From contig NZ_FOIB01000011.1 in assembly GCF_900111765.1 (NCBI RefSeq), forward strand, positions 186,001 to 250,000: a stretch of 64,000 nucleotides of DNA. Direction: 5' to 3'. The stretch is from Myxococcus fulvus. Its GTDB lineage: Bacteria; Myxococcota; Myxococcia; Myxococcales; Myxococcaceae. This document shows, one piece after another, positions 40,691 through 48,875 of the stretch; positions within the stretch are counted from its first letter, which is position 1, and every line of letters starts with the position of its first letter. Position numbers and translations under genes: made by a program. Below the pieces are notes generated by a model. That model was not told the DNA's origin, made no database searches, and was given only the letters and a program-made list of their open reading frames with translations.

Positions 40691-41767
40691 ATGTCCGCGG
40701 GCTTGCAGCCCGAAGAACTCTTCCAGGCCGCCCGGACGCGTGCGGCGCAGATGGACGTGGGACGTGGAGACGCGGTGGTGGAGCGTATCCGGGCGTCCGC
40801 GTCGGCGTTGTTCACCCGCATCCCCGAGCCCCCCGTGTACCGGCGGGCCGAGGACCCTTCGCGCAAGGCCGCCCAGGCGTTGTTGCCGGAGATGGAGAAG
40901 GTGTTGGCGGAGGCGCTCGCGGCGGGGCGTGACCCGTCGATGGCGCCCGCGCTGGAGAAGCTGGTGGCGGCGCTGCTCGCGCATGGCGAGGCGCTGTGTC
41001 ACACGGCCGGCGGGCGGCTGGAGGCGGCGGAGACCGCGTGGCGACGCGCGCAGGAGCTGGAGCGCGCGGCCCATCCGACGCGGCACCTGGTGACGTCACC
41101 GCCCAGGCCTCCGCCGGTGTTCGACAAGACGTCGGGAGGCTCGCGGTACGACCCCCGGCCCGCGCCGCAGGCGAGCGTGAAGCTGGTGTGCCCCAACACC
41201 GGGTGCAAGCGGGTGGGGGACTACGCCTTCCTGACGAACCACGCGTACAACCGCTTCGTGTGCCCGGTGTGTGGCACGCCGTTCCTGGCGTACTTCGGGG
41301 AGCTGCGCGGGCTGGAGGTGGAGGTCCGGCGCAGCTCGAAGCGCTACTTCTTCACGGTGGACGAGGTGGGCTCCACCAACTCGTCGCGCATCGAGTTCGA
41401 GGAGGCGAGCGGCCAGGAGTTCCCCGCGGCGCGCAGGGACCTGCTCGGCTTCTTGTACACGGAGGCGCGGGAGCTGAAGGTGGTGGTGAACCTCACCAAC
41501 CAGCGGCTCATGTGGGTGAGCCCGGCGTCCTCGTGTTTCGTGGCGACGGTGGCGTTTGGTGAGGGTGCGCCGGAGCTGGTGGCGTTCAGGGCGTACCGGG
41601 ACGACGTGCTCAGGAAGAGTGTGCTCGGGCGCGGGTTCATCCGTGGCTACTATCGCTTCGGTCCGGACGTGGCGCGGTGGGTGTCACGCAGGCCGGTGGC
41701 TCGGAGCGGAGTGCGCTGGATGTTGAGGCAGGTACATGACCGCCTGACCAGGGGTGGATTTTCGTGA
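40691..41767 (+). CDS. CFI-box-CTERM domain protein with central zinc ribbon
   Basis: 358 aa from the ATG at 40691 (an in-frame GTG lies 18 bp upstream). The helical N-terminal half has no known domain. A Cys4 zinc ribbon lies at about 164-190 (CPNTGCK...CPVCG). The C-terminal 65 residues match the CFI-box-CTERM module: CFVATVAFGEGAPELVAFRA, YRDDVLRKSVLGRGFIRGYY and VARWVSRRPVARSGVRWML, with the usual CFIATA box written CFVATV. The module is widespread in myxobacteria, with unknown function. It overlaps the TlpA-like gene by 4 bp (GTGA). Confidence 0.82.
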   Translation: MSAGLQPEELFQAARTRAAQMDVGRGDAVVERIRASASALFTRIPEPPVYRRAEDPSRKAAQALLPEMEKVLAEALAAGRDPSMAPALEKLVAALLAHGEALCHTAGGRLEAAETAWRRAQELERAAHPTRHLVTSPPRPPPVFDKTSGGSRYDPRPAPQASVKLVCPNTGCKRVGDYAFLTNHAYNRFVCPVCGTPFLAYFGELRGLEVEVRRSSKRYFFTVDEVGSTNSSRIEFEEASGQEFPAARRDLLGFLYTEARELKVVVNLTNQRLMWVSPASSCFVATVAFGEGAPELVAFRAYRDDVLRKSVLGRGFIRGYYRFGPDVARWVSRRPVARSGVRWMLRQVHDRLTRGGFS

Positions 41768-42342
41768 CGCAGCAAGGAATCGGCGCGCCGCCGCCCGTGA
41801 AGCCGACGGGCGTGGGGACGAAGGTGTTCATGGCCCTGCTCGCCGGACTGGGGCTGGCGGGGGTGGTGTACCTGGGCGTGTTGGAGGCGCGTCGTTCGCA
41901 GCTCGTGCCGGATGGCGCGGCGGCGCCCTCGTTCGAGATGAAGCGCCACGAGGGTGGCGTGCTGAAGCTGGAGGAGCTGCGGGGCCAGGTGGTGATGCTG
42001 GACTTCTGGGCGACGTGGTGTCCGCCGTGTCGCGAGGAGATGCCGGCGCTGGTGAAGCTGGCGAAGGAGTACGAGTCGCAAGGGCTCGTCTTCCTGGCGG
42101 CGAGTCGCGACGACGGGGACATGGCGCCGAAGCTGGTGGACAGCTTCATCCGCAAGCACCTGCCGGACCTGAAGCCCTACGTCGTCTACGCCGACGACGA
42201 CATGGCGCGGGCGTTCGAGGTGAACGCGCTGCCGACGCTCTACTTTTTGGACCGCGAGGGCAAGGTGACGGACGCGCAGCGCGGCGCCCTGTCCGAGGAC
42301 GCCCTGCGCAGGCGCATCGAGCGGGCGCTCAAGCAGCAGTAG
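41764..42342 (+). CDS. TlpA/ResA-like membrane-anchored thioredoxin
   Basis: An N-terminal transmembrane anchor (VFMALLAGLGLAGVVYLGVL) is followed by an AhpC/TSA-thioredoxin fold with the redox motif FWATWCPPCREEM (C86 and C89) and the cis-Pro region NALPTLYFLD. Such proteins reduce disulfides of periplasmic partners, for example in cytochrome c maturation. The GTG start overlaps the preceding stop, so it is probably cotranslated with the CFI-box protein. Confidence 0.92.
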   Translation: MTQQGIGAPPPVKPTGVGTKVFMALLAGLGLAGVVYLGVLEARRSQLVPDGAAAPSFEMKRHEGGVLKLEELRGQVVMLDFWATWCPPCREEMPALVKLAKEYESQGLVFLAASRDDGDMAPKLVDSFIRKHLPDLKPYVVYADDDMARAFEVNALPTLYFLDREGKVTDAQRGALSEDALRRRIERALKQQ

Positions 42343-42445
42343 CAGGGGAGGGCCCGGCGTCCCGCGTGGATGCATCGACCGACGCCCTCGAACACGCGGC
42401 GCATCGCGAGACGGTGAGGTCTCGCGGCGCCGCGAGTGAGGCGGG

Positions 42446-44527
42446 TTACTTCCCTGGAGTCGTCGCCGGCTTCGAGGTGGTCTCCGGTGCCTTCGTCGCC
42501 GGAGCCGTCTTCGAAGCACCCTCGGGAGGCTTCGTCGCGGGCTGAGCCGTGGCAGGCGCGGTCTTCGCCGCACCTTCGGGAGCCTTCGTCGCCGGAGCCG
42601 TCGCGGGCTTCGAAGCACTCTCGGGAGGCTTCGTCGCGGGAGCAGGCGCACTCTTCGTCGCCGGCGGAGTCGCGGGCGCGCTCTTCGCGCCACCCTCGGG
42701 CGGCTTCGTCGCCGGAGCCTCCTTGCCCGCCGGAGGCTGCTGTCCCGCGGGGACGACGGTCTCCCGGCCCTCGGTCTCCACCTCGGAGCGGATGAGGCGG
42801 AAGTCGACGCGGCGGTTCTTCGCGCGACCCAGCGCGGTGTCGTTCGTCGAGATGGGTCGGTCGAAGCCGAAGCCCTCCGAGCTCAAGCGCTTGCGGTCGA
42901 TGCCCTTGCCCACCAGGTACTCGAGCACCGAGCGGGCCCGCTTGTCGGACAGGCCCATGTTGAGCTGCCGCGAGCCCCGGTTGTCCGTGTGCCCTTCGAT
43001 GAGCACCGGCCCGAGCGTGGGATTCTTCCGCAGCACCGTGGCCACCTCGTCCAGCAGCGGATACGAGCGCTTCTGGATGACGGCCGAGCCCGTCTCGAAC
43101 AGCACGTTGCCCTTGATGCGGATGCGGTCCGACTCGACGAACACGTACGGCGGCGAGTCGAACGGGCAGCCGTTGTTCTCCGGCGGGCCGAACATGTCGG
43201 GGCAGTCGTCCTCGTTGTCGGGCACCTCGTCGCCGTCCGTGTCCGGGCAGCCGTCGTAGTCCTTCGGGCCGGGCTTGTCCGGGCACTTGTCGAACTGGTC
43301 CGTGATTCCGTCGCCGTCGGTGTCCACCTCGGGGCAGCCCTTGAGCTCCTTCGTACCCTTCACGTTGGGGCAGCTGTCCTCGCCGTCCACGATGCCGTCG
43401 TCGTCGTTGTCCGGGTCCGGGCAGCCATCGCTGTCCATGAACCCGTCCTTGTCCTCGGGCTCGTTGGGGCAGCGGTCCCGGTTGTCCGGCACGTTGTCGC
43501 CATCCGAGTCGACGAAGCTCTGGTCGTAGCGCAGCCCGAACATCACGCGCAGCGCCTCGCGCCCGTAGCCGGTGGTGAGGTTGATGCCTCGGCCCACGTT
43601 CAGCTCCAGCCCCCAGTTGCCCCAGACCTTCGTGCGGGCGCCCACGAGCACCTCCCACGGCGTCTTGAGCGTGTCGGACTGGTCGAAGTTGAAGGGGCGC
43701 ACCAGCGGCGTGGCGATGTGCATCTCGGCCGTGGCCTGCACGTCCGTGAAGCGGCCCATGTTCGGCAGCTCCGCGATGACACCACCGCCGAGCGTCAGCT
43801 CGTCATCCACGAGCAGGTTGAGGTATTGGGCCTCCTTGCGAATCCGCACGCCCGCGTTGCCGACGACGCGGATGGGGATGGGCAGCACCTCGAAGCGCTG
43901 CTCCACCGCCAGACGCGGCGCGAAGAGGAAGCCCCGCTCACCGGTGAAGCTGTCCGCGGAGCCGGTGGGCGCGCGCACCTCCGCGATGAGCGACAGGCCC
44001 ACCGGGAACTTCTCGCGGTCCAACAGGTGCACGCGAGGCACCACGCGGATGTCGCCGAGCGTGGTGCGGCTGACGCCCGCGGCTCCCGGGAAGTTCGGCG
44101 CGTCGAGTGCGTCGCGCAAGAGCTTGAAGTTGTCGCCCTGCAGGAGGGTGACGGGCAGGTCGACGCCAATCTCCAGCCGCTCGTGGAGCTGATAGGCGAA
44201 CAGCAGGTGCGCGTCGAGCCGGTACGGCAGCAGGTCGCCGAGCTTCTCGTCGCCGAGCTTCAGGGCGAGGATGCGCCAGTTGAAGTCGAACAGCAGCGCG
44301 CCGCGGAAGCTGCCCACGGGCTCACCGCCGTAGGTGCCCTCGAGCGCGATGCCGCTGTTCTGCGCGGTGGTCGGCTTGTTGGGGACGGCGTCGAAGCCGC
44401 GCGTGAAGGGGTCTGTTTGAGCGTGGGCCGCTACCGAGGCCAGTACGAGGCCAAGCAGGGCAAGTCGGGCGACGGAGCTGCGCAGGGGCCGCCACCAGGA
44501 GAGAGAGCCGGAGCTGGTGCCTCGCAT
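42446..44527 (-). CDS. OmpA-family outer-membrane protein with TSP3 repeats and Pro/Ala/Lys tail
   Basis: 693 aa. Signal peptide ending VAAHAQ; an N-terminal beta-rich barrel-like region (about 40-330); a calcium-binding thrombospondin type 3 stretch (about 340-450; DSDGDNVPDNRDRCPNEPED, DTDGDGITDQFDKCPDKPGP). Then the OmpA peptidoglycan-binding domain (about 475-590; TGSAVIQKRSYPLLDEVATV; IEGHTDNRGSRQLN; LSDKRARSVLEYLVGKG). The last about 90 residues are a repetitive Pro/Ala/Thr/Lys tail built from ATKPPEGA-type units. Family role: anchoring the outer membrane to peptidoglycan. The tail is additional to the family. Confidence 0.92.
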   Translation of the reverse strand: MRGTSSGSLSWWRPLRSSVARLALLGLVLASVAAHAQTDPFTRGFDAVPNKPTTAQNSGIALEGTYGGEPVGSFRGALLFDFNWRILALKLGDEKLGDLLPYRLDAHLLFAYQLHERLEIGVDLPVTLLQGDNFKLLRDALDAPNFPGAAGVSRTTLGDIRVVPRVHLLDREKFPVGLSLIAEVRAPTGSADSFTGERGFLFAPRLAVEQRFEVLPIPIRVVGNAGVRIRKEAQYLNLLVDDELTLGGGVIAELPNMGRFTDVQATAEMHIATPLVRPFNFDQSDTLKTPWEVLVGARTKVWGNWGLELNVGRGINLTTGYGREALRVMFGLRYDQSFVDSDGDNVPDNRDRCPNEPEDKDGFMDSDGCPDPDNDDDGIVDGEDSCPNVKGTKELKGCPEVDTDGDGITDQFDKCPDKPGPKDYDGCPDTDGDEVPDNEDDCPDMFGPPENNGCPFDSPPYVFVESDRIRIKGNVLFETGSAVIQKRSYPLLDEVATVLRKNPTLGPVLIEGHTDNRGSRQLNMGLSDKRARSVLEYLVGKGIDRKRLSSEGFGFDRPISTNDTALGRAKNRRVDFRLIRSEVETEGRETVVPAGQQPPAGKEAPATKPPEGGAKSAPATPPATKSAPAPATKPPESASKPATAPATKAPEGAAKTAPATAQPATKPPEGASKTAPATKAPETTSKPATTPGK

Positions 44528-44603
44528 GATGGCAGCTCATACCATCGGCTCCCGAGGGGCGGAAACAAATGACCCACCCCTCGGGCCGAAATACAGCCTC
44601 GCG

Positions 44604-46211
44604 CTACTTCTCCATGAATGACTGCGCGGGAATGATGGTGACGGCGTCCGCTCGGACGGGGAGCTTGAAGGGGACGATGGACTTGTCCACTTCCAGAAGC
44701 TCCGGCGACTTGTCGGACGCGTAGGTGATGGGGGACGGCGGGCTTGCGCGCAGCGCGTCGGCGAGCCCCTTCGCATCCTGGGTGACGAACGCGAAGGACA
44801 GCGCGCTGGGGTGCAGCCGGCGGCGCAGCACCTCCTGCACGGACTGGGGCGTCATCTTCGTGAGGGCCTGGCGGTACTGCTCCAGGTAGTTCGGCGTCCC
44901 GTAGAAGAGCGAGTCGATGGCGTAGCCCAGCCTGCGCGGGTCCGTCTGCTCCCACAGGCGCGAGTAGCCCTGGAGGAAGCCGCGCATCAGGTCGAATCTC
45001 TCCTGGGGAATCGGCTGGTTGACCAGCTGCTCCAGGTAGTAGACGGCGCCGCGCGTGGCGAACATGCCGTGGGTGGGCTCCACCGGGCGCAGCCACACGG
45101 TGAGGTCCTGCTGCGTGCGCGCGATGTTGGTGCGGTTGTACGTGGTGCCCGGGTCCTCGATGAAGTGCTCGGCGTAGGCGTAGTCGCCGTAGTTGAGGCC
45201 GCGCTTCTCACGCAGCTCGGTGAAGAGCAGGCCGATGGACTGACGGTGCTCTCCCAGGTGCGACAGCGCGAAGGCGAGCGGGAAGAAGTCCGCGTCACCG
45301 CGCCGCACGGGGTTGACGTAGCCCATGCTGACCGCGGTGGAGAGCGTCTGCTTCTGGATGATGACCGCGCGCCCGGCGGTGGAGGGCACGGTGGGCAGGC
45401 TCACGCGCGGCGCGCCCGAGGCGGGCAGGCCCGCAAGGCGCGACAGGAGCGAGTCCTTGAGCGCATCGTCCACCGCGCCGGCCAATCCGACGACGAGCCG
45501 GTCCTGGGTGAAGACGCGCTGGGCGTGGGCCTTCACGTCGTCCAGGGTAATCGCCTTGAGGCCCTGGACGGTGCCGCCGGTGTAGTGGGCGTAGGGGTGG
45601 CCTTCGTAGAGGAGCGCGTCGAGGGCGACCTTGCCGAGCCCCTCGTCATTGGCGCTGCGCAGGCCGTTCTCCACGTCGCTGATGGCGTTGGCGCGCAGGC
45701 GCTCGAGCTCCGCGGCGTCGAAGCGCGGCGCGAGCAGCACGTCGGTGAAGAGCTCCAGGTAGCGCGGCAGGAAGTCCTTGTGGACGCGGCCGGAGAAGGT
45801 GGTGAACTCCTTGTCCGTGGCGACGTCCAGCTCGGCGGCCATGGGGAAGAGCGTCTCGAGCAGCTGCGCGGAGGTGAGCTTCTGCGTGCCGCCTTCGGCC
45901 ATCAGCGAGGCGGTGAGCGCGGTGAGGCCCTCCTTGCCCTTCGGGTCGTCGATGGAGCCCGAGTGGAACACGAGCCGGAACGTGACGATGGGCGTGCCCG
46001 GGCGCGCGAGGACGACCAGCTCCAGGGGCTTGGGCTGCTGGAGCGGAACCGCGGGGACCTCGGTGGGCGGCGTGCTCGCCGTCTGGGCGGGGGCTGCGGG
46101 CGCGGGAGCCTCGGGCGCGGGGGCCTCCGGCGTGGGCGAGGGCTTGGGCGTGGACGCGCAGCCGACGAGGGACGCGAGGGCGACGAGGGACAACAGGCGT
46201 GGGGTCTTCAT
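44604..46211 (-). CDS. M16 peptidase-like lipoprotein, non-catalytic partner
   Basis: 535 aa. Lipoprotein signal MKTPRLLSLVALASLVGCAS (lipobox LVGC) and a Pro/Ala-rich spacer precede two M16 domains. The position of the zinc motif reads LTALTASLMAEGG, so HxxEH is absent. The glycine-rich and Arg/Tyr segments expected of the non-catalytic subunit are kept (LFTELREKRGLNYGDYAYAE). It overlaps the catalytic partner by one base (TGATG), so the two are cotranslated and probably form a heterodimer like mitochondrial processing peptidase or bacterial M16B pairs. Confidence 0.9.
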   Translation of the reverse strand: MKTPRLLSLVALASLVGCASTPKPSPTPEAPAPEAPAPAAPAQTASTPPTEVPAVPLQQPKPLELVVLARPGTPIVTFRLVFHSGSIDDPKGKEGLTALTASLMAEGGTQKLTSAQLLETLFPMAAELDVATDKEFTTFSGRVHKDFLPRYLELFTDVLLAPRFDAAELERLRANAISDVENGLRSANDEGLGKVALDALLYEGHPYAHYTGGTVQGLKAITLDDVKAHAQRVFTQDRLVVGLAGAVDDALKDSLLSRLAGLPASGAPRVSLPTVPSTAGRAVIIQKQTLSTAVSMGYVNPVRRGDADFFPLAFALSHLGEHRQSIGLLFTELREKRGLNYGDYAYAEHFIEDPGTTYNRTNIARTQQDLTVWLRPVEPTHGMFATRGAVYYLEQLVNQPIPQERFDLMRGFLQGYSRLWEQTDPRRLGYAIDSLFYGTPNYLEQYRQALTKMTPQSVQEVLRRRLHPSALSFAFVTQDAKGLADALRASPPSPITYASDKSPELLEVDKSIVPFKLPVRADAVTIIPAQSFMEK

Positions 46212-47572
46212 CACTTCGTCCCTCCGGCGTCGGAGACCTTGGGGGTGAGGCTGAGCAGGGTGAGGTTGGTGGCCTTGAGGTGGCGCTTGGCGAACTCGGA
46301 GAGCTGCGCGGGCGTCACCTTGGCCAGGTTGGCGAGCTGGCGCTGGAGGCCATCGGGCGTGCCGAGGATGCCGGCGTACCAGCCCAACTGGATGCCCACG
46401 TCGCGCGGCGTCTGGAGCGCCATGAGCGCGCCGTAGCGGGCGTTGTCCTGGATGGCCTTGACGCGCGCGGCGTCGACCTTGCCCGCGGCGAGCCGGCTGA
46501 CCTCCTGGAGCAGGGCGAGGCGCACGCGGTCGTAGTCCTTCTCGTTCTTGAGCGTGGCGGTGAGGGAGAACAGGTGCGGGTCGCGGTGCTCCACGTAGTC
46601 GCTGCCGATGGCCTCGACGAGCTGCTTGTCGAGGACGAGCTGCTTGTAGGCGGGGCTGGTGGGGCCGACGAGGTAGGCGACGAGCACCGTCTGGAGGGCC
46701 GAATCGGAGGTGTTGGCGGAGGCCGCGGGCGTGTGCCACGCGAGGACCAGGCGCGGCTGGGTGGGCTGGGGCCAGTCGACGTGGGCGGTGCGCGGCTGCG
46801 TCTGGGGCGGCTCCTTGGGGACCTGGATGGAGGCCGTCTTTCGGTCCCACGGACCGTAGTGCTCGCGCACGAGCTGCATGACCTGGTCATCGTCGAAGTC
46901 ACCGACGATGAAGAGCATCGTGTTGTCGGGGGTGTACCAGCGCTCGAAGAAGTCGCGGCTGTACTGGTAGGCCTCCGGCATGGCCTTGATGTCGTCGTAG
47001 AAGCCGAGCGTGGTGTGGCGGTACGTGTGCTTGGTGAAGGCGGCGGCGTTGAGGGCCTCCTCCATCTTGAGATACGGGGCGGCGGCGTTCTTGTGGTACT
47101 CGCCGAGCACGGCGAGGGCCTCGGTGCGGAAGGACGGCTCGGAGTACTCGAGGTTCCGGAAGCGGTCCGCCTCGATGTCGATGAGGAAGGGCAGGCCGGC
47201 GCTGGGGCCGTACGAGTAGTAGAGGGTGATGTCGTCGGTGGTGAAGGCGTTGTCGTCGAAGCCGAAGGTGCCGAGGATGCGCTCGCGCTCGCCTTCGGGG
47301 TGACGCTTGGTCCCCTTGAACATCATGTGCTCGAAGAAGTGGGCGAAGCCCGTCTTTCCGGCCTCCACCTCGTTGCGCGAGCCGACGCGGACGACGGTGA
47401 CGTACGAGACGATTCCCTGGGACGGGTAGGGCACGCGCACGACAGTGAGGCCGTTGGCGAGCTTCTCCGTCTTGAGGGTGTAGGGGAACGCCTGGGAGCC
47501 GGCCTGGGGCTGCGCGAGCGCGGGGAGCGCGGTGCCCAGGAGCAGGAGGAGGAGGGGTAGGAGTCGTCTCAT
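46211..47572 (-). CDS. M16 family zinc metallopeptidase, catalytic subunit
   Basis: 453 aa with signal peptide MRRLLPLLLLLLGTALPALA. The inverted zinc motif HFFEH is at 78-82, and the distal Glu lies in the conserved EALAVLGEYHKNA helix. The second domain is the usual non-catalytic half. Probably a periplasmic or surface peptidase working with the lipoprotein encoded immediately downstream. Divergent from ssrA across 229 bp. Confidence 0.93.
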   Translation of the reverse strand: MRRLLPLLLLLLGTALPALAQPQAGSQAFPYTLKTEKLANGLTVVRVPYPSQGIVSYVTVVRVGSRNEVEAGKTGFAHFFEHMMFKGTKRHPEGERERILGTFGFDDNAFTTDDITLYYSYGPSAGLPFLIDIEADRFRNLEYSEPSFRTEALAVLGEYHKNAAAPYLKMEEALNAAAFTKHTYRHTTLGFYDDIKAMPEAYQYSRDFFERWYTPDNTMLFIVGDFDDDQVMQLVREHYGPWDRKTASIQVPKEPPQTQPRTAHVDWPQPTQPRLVLAWHTPAASANTSDSALQTVLVAYLVGPTSPAYKQLVLDKQLVEAIGSDYVEHRDPHLFSLTATLKNEKDYDRVRLALLQEVSRLAAGKVDAARVKAIQDNARYGALMALQTPRDVGIQLGWYAGILGTPDGLQRQLANLAKVTPAQLSEFAKRHLKATNLTLLSLTPKVSDAGGTK

Positions 47573-47720
47573 GCGGTGTCCTCGAGGGCTCGGGCGGGGC
47601 GGGTAGGGCGCTGGCCGAGCGAGGGGGCGACCCTACGCGGGTGAGGCGGGAGGGGAAGCGACTTCGAGGGTGAGTGTCCGTCCGCGTGCGGGAACGTGGG
47701 CTGGTGGACGCTCAGGAGGA

Positions 47721-47748
47721 TTGACGAGGGCGCTTCAGCGGTTAATGT
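47721..47748 (+). promoter_or_regulatory. Promoter of ssrA
   Basis: TTGACG at 47721-47726 and TAATGT at 47743-47748 with a 16-bp spacer, close to the sigma-70 consensus. Transcription would begin near 47755, giving a precursor with about 47 nt of 5' leader to be removed by RNase P at 47802. The rest of the 229-bp divergent gap must hold the M16 promoter on the other strand, which I could not assign. Confidence 0.6.
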
Positions 47749-47801
47749 GGAGAAGACGCGGTCGACGTGGTGACCGCCAGTGGAGCAAGCAGTCAACTAC
47801 C

Positions 47802-48164
47802 GGGGGCGACCTGGTTTCGACGGGGGCAAGGAAGTTCGAGACGCGTGCCGAGCTTGTCAGGTAGCTCGTAAATCCAACCCGGCAAAGACACAAAAGCCAA
47901 CGACAACGTTGAGCTCGCGCTGGCTGCCTAAAAACAGCTCTTAGTGCGCGGTCCCCCAGCTCTCGGCCCGTGGGGTTGGGATCGACCGTCATAATGCGGG
48001 CTGGCTGCCGAGGGTGCCTGGACCCGAGGTGGCGAGACCTATCCAGGACCGGCTCCAGGAATCCCGTCCGTGGGAGTCTTGGGGACGTAGCAAATCGCGG
48101 ACTACGCACGTAGGGTCGAAGAGCGGAAGGCTTTCGGACGCGGGTTCGATTCCCGCCGCCTCCA
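47802..48164 (+). ncRNA. ssrA: Transfer-messenger RNA (tmRNA)
   Basis: The 5' end GGGGGCGACCTGGTTTCGAC and the 3' end with T-arm GGTTCGATTCCCGCC and acceptor CGCCTCCA are diagnostic. The acceptor arm pairs GGGGGCG with CGCCTCC (one G-U); the genome continues ACT, so CCA is not fully encoded. The tag reading frame is 47896-47928 with stop TAA at 47929: ANDNVELALAA, preceded in the protein by the tmRNA-borne Ala. It rescues stalled ribosomes with SmpB (10071-10559), and the LAA terminus targets products to ClpXP or ClpAP. Length 363 nt is normal for the one-piece form. Confidence 0.97.
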
Positions 48165-48174
48165 CTGAGTGAGA

Positions 48175-48210
48175 AGCCCAGCAGCCGTGAGGTTGCTGGG
48201 CTTTTTGTTT
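48175..48210 (+). terminator. Rho-independent terminator of ssrA
   Basis: A 12-bp stem AGCCCAGCAGCC / GGTTGCTGGGCT with a GTGA loop, followed by ttttgttt, starting 10 bp after the mature 3' end of the tmRNA. Confidence 0.92.
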
Positions 48211-48371
48211 GCCCTCTTGAGCCCATAAGCCCTCAGTTAGCCCTCTTGCCTCTAGTTCAGAGCGTGGCCGGAGGGCTAGGCCGAGCCGTAGCCGTCCGGT
48301 CAGCGACGTGGCGTGAGCGGTTGAAGATGGACGAGGTCCGTGCCCGACGGACGTCGCGACCGGAAGGGCGT

Positions 48372-48872
48372 TCAAAGCGAGAATTGGAGGTGTGTCTCGG
48401 GCGGACCGGTGGTCTGCCGACGCTTCCACTCGTGCGGCAGCAGCTGTGAAATGCGCGAGTTGGGATGCGTCTGGACGCGCAGCGTTGACGCCGTTGGCCT
48501 CGCAGGTGGCCACCAGCGCGTTAAAGCCCGCGAGCTTCTCTTCCGCGGCCTCGTGCCCGACACAGAGGAAATTCTTCCGGCCCAGGGCTGCTTTTCTCAG
48601 CGCCGCCTCCGAGCGGTTGTTGTCCAAGAGCAGTCGCGCATCCTCGATGAAGCGAGACAGTGCGTCCCATTGCTTCGTCGCATGGGAGAGGGCCTGCCCC
48701 AATGGACTCTTTGGCGGGTATCGAGGCGTCTGAGCTGCGAGCCACGTTCGCAGACGCGCGAGAATGGGAGCGCTGCACTCCTGGCGCAGCACTCGGTGAG
48801 CATCGGTGCCCACGACGCCCGCGTCACGCGCCTGGGCTTCCACGCAGAGTTCGAGGATGAGGTTCGTGGCCG
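48372..48872 (-). pseudogene. IS66-family transposase C-terminal remnant, frameshifted
   Basis: Minus-strand translation of 48872-48490 reads like the IS66 DDE transposase end: PKSPLGQALSHATKQWDALS, LLLDNNRSEAALRKAALGRK and NFLCVGHEAAEEKLAG, up to CEANGVN. The continuing family sequence (LRVQTHPNSRISQLLPHEWK) is in another frame, down to a stop at 48372, so a small deletion near 48485 has broken the frame. No N-terminal half, TnpA/TnpB genes or terminal repeats are seen. The remnant is cut off 4 bp before the stop codon of the M3 peptidase gene. Confidence 0.85.
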
Positions 48873-48875
48873 GGC

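Noticed and set aside
47989-48490. Coding region through the 3' half of ssrA and beyond
   Set aside because: The minus-strand frame runs through tmRNA sequence; only the upstream part (above 48490) has transposase similarity.
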